Assembly (NCBI GenBank): GCA_951640195.1
Contig: OX621172.1
Span: 744,001-808,000 of the forward strand
Direction: 5' to 3'
DNA from: Porpolomopsis calyptriformis
Taxonomy: Eukaryota; Basidiomycota; Agaricomycetes; Agaricales; Hygrophoraceae
DNA length: 64,000 bases
This document shows, piece after piece, positions 55,936-64,000 of the stretch. The notes under the pieces were generated by a model. The model did no database searches and was not told where the DNA came from. It saw only the letters and a program-made list of their open reading frames with translations. Positions within the stretch are counted from its first letter, which is position 1. Each line of letters starts with the position of its first letter. The position numbers and the translations under genes are program-made.

Positions 55936-56700
55936 ATTGGGGCAGAGAACACCTCAAATTGACAGCTCTGAGGTAACAGATGGACGGCAAGATTTTCAGG
56001 TGAATGTCAGTCTACCCTTTCATCTTGTCTACCGCTCTCGGCGTCTGACAGTCCATCATTCATGTAGACCTCGAGGCGAAGCTTTGAGTTATCGGTTGTT
56101 CACCGTCAGGACGAAGCCATGGATATCGATATGAACCTGTCGGGACTGAACAACATCTGAGAGGGCACGCTGCTACCCCCAGCTGTAGACCCTCTACCTA
56201 CACAGTCTCGGCTTGCGGTGAATATAATCGATCCACCTCGTCCGGCCCAAGACTCCGCACAACGGTCCGAAGCTGCAGCGCGGAAGACGCCTCAATAGAT
56301 ATAGATGATGACCTGGAAGAGCTTTATTATGACCCGCCTTCTCGATATGCCACTCCTGCCACTCACACAGCGGAGGATATCGAGTCACACCGCCCGCCAG
56401 ATACTCCAGAACCCACTTCCCAAAATCAGGAGGCCCTCGGACCCGCCCAGCTCTTGACCGTATGGGTGCGCGCCCGTTATCTCGACGATGAGAACCCATG
56501 GAGCGTCACAACCACGCTCGGGCATAAACGAAAGGCACGCGGCAAAGCGAAGGCCAACAGGTTAACAACTGGTAGCAGCACACAACGATCTATGACATTT
56601 TCATTTGTAGATTGGATCCGCCAACGGGAACATGCTTAGGCCGTATGAAAGGGCAGCGGCAGCGGTTAGAACCTGGGATATTTAGAATTCCTCCCTCTTG
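55936..56700 (+). pseudogene. Broken copy of the PHD-like gene's 3' end
   Basis: Matches 52845-53640 of the PHD-like gene: 3' end of exon 3, the intron and exon 4. The zinc-finger exons are absent. A deletion after ATGGATATCGATATGA shifts the frame, and a further stretch is lost near 56270-56290. From about 56380 to 56690 the two copies are almost identical (a few substitutions), ending in the same WIRQREHA and stop. The uneven divergence suggests recent gene conversion or a recent event at the 3' end. The frame starting near 56454 is only this remnant. Confidence 0.85.
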
Positions 56701-56813
56701 AGATTCCGCAAAACTTACTTGAGGTTAGATATTTAATGGGCCGTGTTTGGGTAATATCAGGTGTTGTATATAACACAAATTGACATTCTGCTTTCCGGTT
56801 ACATGGCCCCTTC

Positions 56814-58232
56814 CTACGAGCTACCAAAAACGCCCTTGCTCGCTGAAAGCTCCGCTCCTAACTTGTATCCCAGCACCTGAGGGAGGAGAGTCAGGGGTTA
56901 TAAGCCACTTTACCGCCAATATAACTGCATAGCAGATGGCGAACGCCCCGCCTCACCTTATCCCAGTCTAGCTTTTGCCGTGTCATAGGCAATGCCCGCC
57001 TCAGACTCTTGAACGTCTTTTCCCCCATCTCCTGGTAGGCGTCGTTTAAAGACGCCTGGTGTTTGCCCTCTTCGTCTGCGATGAGAGCAAGGATCTTGGA
57101 CGTCATCGTTGCACTAACAGACGAGGAAGTGAGAGCGGGCGTCAACGTTATCGATACTTCGTGAGTCGTTGCCAATTGCACCTGCAAGCAAGTGAGCCCT
57201 CTCTCGATCGTTCAAAAAATTGGTCGATTGGTTTTTTTTTTTTGGGAGGGGGGGGGAGGGGGAGAGATGATGAAAGACCAACGTTCCCTTGTTCGTAATA
57301 ATGCACGTTCACAAGTACCCTTCCCTGAACCTCATTTTTGTCAAGGTCAACGACGTACTGCGAACGCCATCTTCCGGACCTGAGAGGACGGAACCCCCCC
57401 CGTTAGCGATCAGTCCGATCATCGAAAGCGAACCAAGAACGAGAAAACGACGCGTAAAATGCGCACCAGTAGTTCGCAGGGTTGTATTTGTTGGCCACAA
57501 TCTGGATGATGAACCGTTTCGAAGTGTCCGGGACCGAGAATACAGAGGCCACACCATCCTGGAAGTGGGAAGACAGATACGCAAGGGTAGAAGTCTGCAA
57601 TGCCTCTCTGACAAATAGAAAGAAAAGAAAAATGAATAAAGGTTGTCCAGTGGGAAGTAGGCAGTTCCGATCACCGGACGGGCTCAAACTCGGCATCAAG
57701 CTCTACAGATTGAGAAGCTGAGGCTTCCTGTGTTCCAGAAGAAAATGTTACGGTTGGCCTGCGGGAATCAATGAAAAAAAAAAAAAAACAGAACTAAACG
57801 CACGAGGGTAAAATGATCAAACTCGAAGGTTGTCATGGATCGAGGATCCAAGAATCTCTCTTGCTCTCCTTCCGGTACAGGGTATCTGGCAGCCTCGCTC
57901 ACGATCGACTGATCCGCGACACAAGTGAGATGAGAGTTGGGTATGGATGAAATTGCCTCGCAGGTTATTCACCTGATGCTCAGTCCCGGGAACAGCGACG
58001 GTCACGAATTGTGCAAGATTGTATTCCGTGAGGGCTGGAAGTACTTCGTCCTGAAGATATTCATCGTCCGAGATTATGTTACGGACATCTACATGCAGAT
58101 GTGGATCGGCGAGAGTCGAGTGGGACCAAGAAGGAGGCTGGTATACAAACCTCTCAGTACGTCGTTGATCTCCCCAGGGGGTGATTGCAGAAGAAAACTG
58201 GAGGCGGCTTGAATCCGTTCTGTAGAGTCCAT
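56814..58232 (-). CDS. CAP1: F-actin-capping protein subunit alpha (CAPZA)
   Basis: Eight exons (58232-58151, 58088-57973, 57908-57804, 57727-57675, 57607-57467, 57379-57283, 57181-56957, 56876-56814) give 293 residues, the usual length. Hallmarks: AASSFLLQSPPGEINDVLRD, ALTEYNLAQFVTVAVPGTEH, RFLDPRSMTTFEFDHF, NKYNPANYWSGRWRSQYVVD, SLNDAYQEMGEKTFKSLRRA and LPMTRQKLDWDKV. The alpha-beta dimer caps actin filament barbed ends in cortical patches and endocytic sites. The gene symbol follows the yeast name of the alpha subunit. It shares its strand with isocitrate lyase and starts 83 bases past that gene's stop. A homopolymer-rich stretch (57239-57262) lies in intron 6. Confidence 0.93.
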
Positions 58233-58314
58233 TCAAGTGCGGTATAGCACAGACTGCGGCAAAGGCCGGGGGCAATTTATTGACTCAGTATTTTACATGA
58301 GTATTCCAGATCAA

Positions 58315-60202
58315 TCAGAGTTTGGTTTTTGCCGTAAACTGGGACTCAGTGACTCCTGCTCCCATCGCCGCCGTCGATGATACCCCCCCGGTGACAGTCT
58401 TGATGAGGTTATCGGCATAATCTGCTCCACTCCACTGTGGATGAAACGGTAAGTGGCCATCTCGGCGACTTGTGAGATAAATCAGTGGTTTACCTTTTGA
58501 TGGGTGAGGACATCTGTCCCAAGCTCGCGTTCTTTGCGCTGGATAATCTCGACGTAAGCTTTCATACCTGTCTTGGAATATTCCTTGGCAAACAGGTCTG
58601 AGATGTAGGCATTTGAGTGTAGACCTCCAAGCTGGACGTTGCAGATTTAGTCTCGCTGGACCACATCAGACACTGTTCCTAACGCTCACCGTGATGAATT
58701 GCCAAACGAATCCAAGTTTGCCTAGCTCCCAAACATAAGATTGCATATCCTTCTCGCCTAGACCGGCAGCATCCCAATTGAATGAAGGGCTCAGGTTGTA
58801 CGCCAACCACTGCCCTGGATATACAGCATGAACGCCTGCAGAAAATTCCTTTGCCTGCGCAAGAATGGGCTTCTTGGTCTCCATCCACAACAAATCAGCA
58901 TATGGGGCAAAGGCGACTGCACGGTTAATCGCGCAACGAGTACCACCTTGGTAGCGGTAGTACCCCTCACGGGTCCGAGGAGTGTCCCAGTTCCAGTATG
59001 GGACAACCTTGAGACCAAACTCGAGCTGTGCTATAGATACAGCTTGTGGATAGGAAACGTGAGCGACCTGGGCAAGGAATTTGTCCACGGCATACGAAGA
59101 AGTGCCTTGTTTTCTCAGCGCCTCGGCAAGGGTGGTAGAAAAAAGCTGGAGATTGGCGGTGGTGAGCCAAGCATCTTCAATCGCTTGAAGTTCATCTCCC
59201 GACTTTCCAGCCGCTTCAGCTGCGGTCATGACTGAAGCAAGCGGTGGGGAAGGATTCGTGGAACCAAGAATGAAAGGGTGGTCACGATCGTCGATGTTAG
59301 AGGTGATGAGAGTGGCTGCTTCAGAATCGGTCCTTGCGACGGCGAGATTCTCGACACCCATGATATCGAACTGGAGACGGATGGCTACCAGACGGTTGAT
59401 GTGTTCCTGTATCGGGACGAGGACCTTACCCGCCATGTGACCGCACTTTTTAGTTCCTGGTGCTTGGTCTTCGATGTGGATTCCGGCGGCACCCTTCTCA
59501 ACAAACATCTTTGTTAGCTTCATGATCGCGGTGAGACCTCCGTGGCCAGTATCGGCATCGGCGATAATAGGACGAAGATAATCCACAGAGGGGGTTTTTG
59601 CGAGCTCTGCATCGGACAAGTTGGAACGAGCCTCGCGTTGTTTGCGATCGTGGAAGAGTTGGGCGACGAACAGGTGCTCAACCTTGTTTGGAACCGTGTT
59701 CGAGGGATAATCTAAGGCACGTTTTAGATGGCTCTATTCGGTCGAAAGGACTGAAGAGGTTTACCGGCAAGATCGGGACCAGGTTCATTTGTGCTAGAAG
59801 CAGTACTAGAGGATTGCCAGCCAGAAACATACACGGTCTCTAGGTATTTAGCCATTTGAGTGACCTGGACGGGGTCGAGGCTTTTCACACATTCAGGCAA
59901 GATGAACCCCTAATGGTGGTTCTGATACTCACGCGCCATATGTATGAGAAGGCGTGCCACGCCGAGCATGCTCGGAGAAGATGTTCCATAGCTTCTTAGC
60001 TTGAAGATTAGATGGATATTGTATAGGCATAGTCCCGCGTTTTGAAACGACCTGAGCGGCTGTATAGGGACGCTTCACCCGGGCAAACCGCGGGCTCTGC
60101 TGAAAATGAGATACATGCTGGTTCAGAAAGAAAGCGACGTACGTTCCACCATTGCTGCAGCTGGGCTACTTCAGCCTGGAAACCAGCTCGTTCGTTTGAC
60201 AT
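58315..60202 (-). CDS. ICL1: Isocitrate lyase (glyoxylate cycle)
   Basis: Six exons (60202-60143, 60096-59933, 59880-59765, 59711-58690, 58631-58494, 58434-58315) give 539 residues. The catalytic signature [13 protein letters not shown] is present, with [10 protein letters not shown] and the FSYNLSPSF-type metal-binding context ([14 protein letters not shown]) intact. It splits isocitrate into succinate and glyoxylate, allowing growth on C2 compounds and fatty acids; fungi keep it in the peroxisome or cytosol. The C-terminus (AKTKL) ends in a three-residue tail that is like, but not identical to, a PTS1 signal. Exon 2 has a NAGNAG acceptor, so a one-residue variant (Gln) is possible. A relic of exon 2 lies at 53677. 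Confidence 0.95.
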
Positions 60203-60597
60203 CGCGGCGAAAGGATTGAGTTGGGGAAGAGGTCGGCCGGCAAGAAAGCAGCGAGGGTATTTATCAGATCGTACATGTGATTAACTCACTCACGGCTCTC
60301 CGATTATAGCAAACTGTAGCGAGAATATCTAGAAAATCGTGCTACGTGCAGGTAATCTACTGAATCAAAGTCAAGCAAAAGATGGCGGTTTTTCTCCGGC
60401 TAAGGGCGTGATCTAAGGAAAAAAGCGAGAATTTGCCCCGCTTCTGGTCCGGCCTCTTCCATCAATTAAATACCAGCTTGATTTTGTATAAACCTCGCAA
60501 GCAAGGTAAGAATTGAGATCGATCTATTTTCTCATTCCCTTGTTGAATGGGAGGAGGCAATTAGCCAAAGATTGACTAAGACGAGGACGAGGACAAA
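60203..60597. other. Spacer between isocitrate lyase and copy B1
   Basis: The 395 bases upstream of the isocitrate lyase start are its promoter region. Very GA-poor segments near 60420-60500 and a Glu-codon-rich microrepeat (GACGAGGACGAGGACAAAC) just before 60600 are visible. No open frame of note. The right edge joins the 3' end of the broken membrane-protein copy. Confidence 0.4.
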
Positions 60598-61280
60598 CTA
60601 TCGGCGATCACGGCGGACTGGGACCACTACCTGAGCCCTGTGGTTCCTGCGGAGAACCAGGAGTGGCGGATGGCACATTGGGATTGGGACCTGAAGATGG
60701 TGGTCCTCGCTCTTCCTGCGCACTACTTGAAGGATCCCGTCCCCCTGACCTCGTCCCCGACCTTGTCCCCGTCCCGGCTGCGGACCGGGATGACTAGATG
60801 ATACCCCCGGCACATTAAGATGCTGCAGTGCTATGGGTGTACCAGACAACCAGAAAGGGATAGACGTTCCGTCTGCTTTATGGAGCTCAAGTTTTGCCTT
60901 GTAACTCCGGGCACCCTTGCCGCTGCTCTTGCCCTCGAGCAATTTCGCGTAGTCACTCAAGACGGCAATCCTCACAACCTTGGTTTCGCCTTGGTTTCTG
61001 CGTTCGAATTTTGCCGTCCTAAAGTGACTCAATACATCATTTGTGAGCGCTTCTTGGCGGTCTTCGTGGACTTCTGGGCTGAATGTGATTGCGATCGGCT
61101 ATGTACGTAGGACAGGACATTGATAACAACCATGCAAGAGAAGGGTGTGTAAACTTACATCATGGTCAGAACGGGGGTACAGATATTGCATGTCATAATG
61201 AGCAGGCTGTAAGATGTAGGAGAGGGTGGAGCGTGCATGCAATGGATAACGCAAACGTGGCAACAGCCAACCAAGCTACG
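60598..61280 (-). pseudogene. Small membrane-anchored protein gene, broken copy B1
   Basis: Exon 2 (61206-61159, HYDMQYLYPRSDHD) and exon 3 (61098-60598) correspond to those of A1. Exon 1 is damaged: a 16-base deletion relative to A1 removes the start codon (position near 61288), and a second deletion removes the splice donor that A1 uses. The signal-anchor helix is still readable (LVAWLAVATFALSI) but ends in a stop. A shorter protein starting at an internal Met (MQYLYPRSDHD) would lack the helix. Exon 3 differs strongly from A1 after the EAL segment (PIAITFSPEVHEDRQEAL, then a Lys/Gly-rich stretch), so the copies are old. Confidence 0.65.
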
Positions 61281-61622
61281 AGAAGAGGATGAAGACTGTA
61301 GCAAGATGGTCAGAAAAATGTTCATAAAAGATGGAGGTCTAAGGATCGAGTAGCGAACAGACCTGGAGTGTAGCAAGCTTTTATGTGCTGATCAGACAAA
61401 TTACCGGTCATTGGGGAGACCCACATTGATCAATTTGTCTGATTGGCTTGTAACGGCGACTCTGAGAGGAGAAGTGAGGCAGTGACAGATATGAATTAGC
61501 GTGAAGACATTGCTTCAGACCTGGAAACCAGCTGACATCGCAGCGAAGTGATATCTTTTGGCTGACGGCTCTCCGCATTAAAAAAAAAACAAATCCAAAA
61601 AACACATCCGTTCCATCGTAAC

Positions 61623-62142
61623 TCAGACTACAGCAAACCCTTTCCAACCCACATCGTGGTCGATTCCACTTGCCAATGACTGAATATAAGCCCTGACCAC
61701 CATGCTGCTCTGGGTCGATCCAGTGTCATCGTACCGTTGGACATACCGCGTCACACGCAGGCTAGCGCCACAGTATATCAAGACGGGCGCTTGGAAAAAA
61801 TGGGTTCGCAGGTAACGAATAATGGTTTCGCCAGCAAAGATATTGAAGAACGGGCCTGTGGTGGGGGCACCTTCAAGACGAGCATGATCAGAAATGACGC
61901 GGAAGCGACTGGCTACATCATTCTGGCGGAGGAATACTGTATCAAAGAGATGAGTGCCATGGACGACAGGTATTTGCCTCGCACGCACCCTCATTGTCTT
62001 CGATCCACTCCCTTGCGGCAGCGGTAGATGTGATTTGAACTACAGTGACCCCAATCCTTCTCGCAAATGCCACCTCTACCGTATTGATTTCAGGACAATC
62101 ATCAACCCATAGCAGGAACGGAATTTTGGGATCGACAGACAT
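61623..62142 (-). CDS. Receiver-like (WVDD) protein, intact copy B2
   Basis: Two exons (62142-61989 and 61936-61623) give 155 residues with a phase-1 intron. The start reads KIPFLLWVDDCPEIN, like the acidic pocket and surrounding strand of a response-regulator receiver domain, then VAFARRIGVTVVQITSTAAA, WIEDNEVFLRQND, RFRVISDHAR, GETIIRYLRTHFFQAPVLIY and RYVQRYDDTGSTQSS. I recall similar WVDD-ENN type proteins in mushrooms but do not know a tested function. The Asp pair is present, but the conserved Lys/Thr of true receivers was not found, so phosphotransfer is doubtful. The left copy (55136-55569) is dead. Confidence 0.7.
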
Positions 62143-63223
62143 TAGATCTGAAGGTGAATGGCGTTAGTGTTCTGGAGCACAAATATATAGGCCAATACCA
62201 ACCAAGGCTTTGGTTGCTTCAGAAACGAGAAGGTGTGACTCCCTCAATACCGGATTAGTCTTGGCTCGATCGTTGCATCTTGGATTATGTAATGGATACT
62301 GCTCGTCTTGCTTCACCAAGTCAGGACAGAGCGTGTTCTACTGCCAGTAATGGCCCGCAAACTCTTTGAACAATCGAAAAAGCTTCAGACCGGCATAGGC
62401 TATTCAACCAATCTTTGTGTTGATGTCTTGGGGCAGAGAACGTCTCAATGCAGCGGACATCAAGAATCTTTCAGAGCAGATCGAACGTCTCAATCGGAGT
62501 CGATTTTCTTCTGTGGCCATATGACCGAAAGGATCATCTGTTCATGTGCGTCGTCTTTAAGACAGCCTGATCTATGTTTCATAACACATTAAATACAACG
62601 TTGAAAGAGCTGCGAAGATGGCTTCCTGAAATGCCATAAAGTGCTTTATTCCCTATGCCGATGATTCAAAGTCAATCAGCAATCATATCCAGCCAATTGC
62701 ATGGTTGATCCGAACCTTTACCGTAAGCCTACCTGCTTTCTTTCTTCCACCTTTGAGTGATAGGGGTCGGTGCTGTACTGTTCAGACCACACTTGCGATC
62801 GGCACTTGACTTGTGTTGATTTCACACTACCGCGAGGGATCAACATGTCATTAAACCGAGAGGACATCAACAACCTTCGTCAGACCGTATCGAATGAATT
62901 TCAGTGTTGAGCACTAATCGCTGACCTTTCATCAGAGTTAAGAAGTTTCTATCGTTTCCCGAGTTTGCGATTTGTTGTCATAAAACTTACTTTACATAAC
63001 GTATCTCTAACTTTCTTATCGTTCCCATTTAGATTTATTTTTATTGAAACTAGCGTTGCCTTGTATAATTTTGATAGCATTTACTATCCAGAGCCAATAA
63101 AATGACAGACATTAAGATGCAAATCCGAGAAAGTGGGATTGATGGCAGAAATGAATTCTTATGCGGGGTCTATGTGTATTGTCACACTATCAGTAAGTAT
63201 ATCCATATTGAAATCCGACTGAT
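62143..63223. other. Long intergenic region
   Basis: About 1080 bases between the receiver-like gene start and the ALG7 stop. Up to about 62448 the sequence matches the left duplication copy (55590-55957) and has no open coding frame. Beyond 62450 only short open frames occur, with stop codons throughout, and the AT content rises from about 62940. I saw no gene or RNA feature in it. Confidence 0.45.
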
Positions 63224-64000
63224 TCATCTTCTGTCACCATCGTACACCAATCCTGCCAGACCGTAGCGTATAAAAAAGGCAAGAGCGCTACCAGCGACCT
63301 ATATAGCAATATTCAACGAGGAAAGACCGGTTAATAAAAAAGAGCAAAGAGGTTCGCACCTGGGAACACATCAGTGCCTGAACGAGCCGTTTCTCGTTCA
63401 TGGGACCGAGCCGCAAAAGGAAGAAATTGAGAATGGTGAGATTAGTGGCTTCTAAAATAGTGCCATTCTTTGGATGCGTCGTTAAACTCGTCAGCCCCAA
63501 CGTAGAGAGTATTTGGAGCGTAACCGTCGCTTGTTTTGATGGCGGTTGTAGGAATAATGTTTTCGAGGGATAAAGGAGATTTGTTTCAGGATCAAATCTG
63601 TGGAATGTTCATTAAAAAGTCAGAGAATCTAAGTATGAGCCTTACCTGGGTACTCGGTGTCTAGGACAGGGTATGAGTCCAAACAGTTGAGGGCATGATA
63701 GAACAAAGTTGAAGATTTGCGGAATGAAAAACAAAAGAAGAGTCTTTGAGAAATGGGCCTGGATGCCCACGACGGCAAACGCCATCCCTGTTACATAGCA
63801 AAGCGTGTCTCCAGGGAATACCCGCGCGGGGTACCTGACAAGTGGATCAGGAATGTAAGGCAAACACACAAGAGCGAACTAACCAGTTGTGATACATAAA
63901 GCCTATACAGATGCCTACCAGGGGAAGCATAAAGTAAAGACTGAATAGGTGCCTTTCCACAAGTTCCTGGCTTCCGTAAGCCATACCAGCACTCCATACA
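63224..64000 (-). CDS. ALG7: ALG7, UDP-GlcNAc:dolichyl-phosphate GlcNAc-1-P transferase, C-terminal part
   Basis: Four exons are visible on the minus strand (from about 63885 to 64000, 63834-63646, 63597-63360, 63298-63224) and the 5' part lies outside the window. The readable C-terminal part shows [63 protein letters not shown] and the final hydrophobic block [20 protein letters not shown]. This ER membrane enzyme makes the first lipid-linked sugar for N-glycosylation and is the target of tunicamycin. The DT in [10 protein letters not shown] and the HRVPR cytosolic loop are family features. The stop at 63224 is preceded by GDRR. Confidence 0.92.

Larger units (their letters stand above)
53677..55957. 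repeat. Left copy of a segmental duplication (matches 59950-62448)
   Basis: The block is collinear with the region from isocitrate lyase exon 2 to 62448: exon-2 relic, membrane-protein gene, receiver-like gene, and downstream words such as CTTCAGACCAGCAT and GGGGCAGAGAAC. Pairs that match by eye: 54540-54870 with 61085-61345, 54940-55015 with 61375-61460, and 55180-55570 with 61730-62140. Identity looks like 75-90 percent between many indels. The block sits between the intact PHD-like gene and a broken second copy of its 3' end. Confidence 0.78.
59950..62448. repeat. Right copy of the segmental duplication (matches 53677-55957)
   Basis: Contains isocitrate lyase exon 2 at its left end, then the broken membrane-protein copy, the intact receiver-like gene and about 300 bases of downstream sequence that also match the left copy (shared words such as CGAAAAAGCTTCAGACC). 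Because the left copy lacks most of isocitrate lyase, the right copy is likely ancestral, and the left one a truncated copy. Confidence 0.75.

Noticed and set aside
57770..57790. Poly-A run as a retroposon tail
   Set aside because: It lies within an intron of the capping protein gene on the opposite strand, without target-site duplications or an ORF.
63000..63200. Coding exon near 63060-63190 (plus)
   Set aside because: Only a short open stretch without a start context, splice partner or family motif; treated as intergenic.

Overview
The window is nuclear DNA of a filamentous basidiomycete, most likely an Agaricomycete. Genes are dense and lie on both strands. They are cut by many short GT-AG introns of about 45-70 bases, and several families are typical of mushrooms: a DUF6535 membrane protein, a secretory-pathway PA-TM-RING ligase, membrane-anchored pepsin-like proteases and arrestin-like proteins. 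I rebuilt most genes by splicing by eye. For nearly all of them every exon phase closes on canonical splice sites, and I give exon coordinates. No rRNA, tRNA, CRISPR array or transposase was recognised.

Layout. 0-20.6 kb: 5' end of a heme oxygenase; PA-TM-RING ubiquitin ligase; CCCH zinc-finger protein; GH15 glucoamylase with CBM20; two head-to-head membrane-anchored aspartic proteases; dynactin p62; DUF6535 membrane protein; DUF7726-like protein; queuosine-salvage glycosylase; a 100-residue protein. 20.7-28 kb: two arrestin-like genes on either side of an intronless poly(ADP-ribose) glycohydrolase-like gene, a doubtful small gene and a two-helix membrane protein. 28-44.4 kb: a 26-exon PX-PH phospholipase D, the spliceosomal factor Prp8 and a GNAT acetyltransferase. 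44.5-52.1 kb: a PH-domain protein, an ADIP-like coiled-coil protein with a GC-AG intron, a SAP/Rho-N-like protein and Trm112. 52.1-62.5 kb: a PHD-like gene, F-actin capping protein alpha and isocitrate lyase, interleaved with a segmental duplication. 63.2-64 kb: the 3' part of ALG7.

The most unusual part is 52-62.5 kb. A block of about 2.3 kb (from about 53.68 to 55.96 kb) is a diverged copy of about 59.95-62.45 kb. It carries a relic of isocitrate lyase exon 2, a small membrane-protein gene and a receiver-like gene. The two copies have decayed reciprocally. The membrane-protein gene is intact in the left copy and has lost its start and first splice donor in the right copy. The receiver-like gene is intact on the right and riddled with indels on the left. 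The left copy lies between the intact PHD-like gene and a broken second copy of its 3' end.

Most genes are housekeeping and do not form a pathway cluster. Local functional groupings are the paired proteases, the paired arrestins around the PARG-like gene, and neighbours in vesicle and cytoskeleton work (dynactin p62, phospholipase D, the ADIP-like protein, capping protein).
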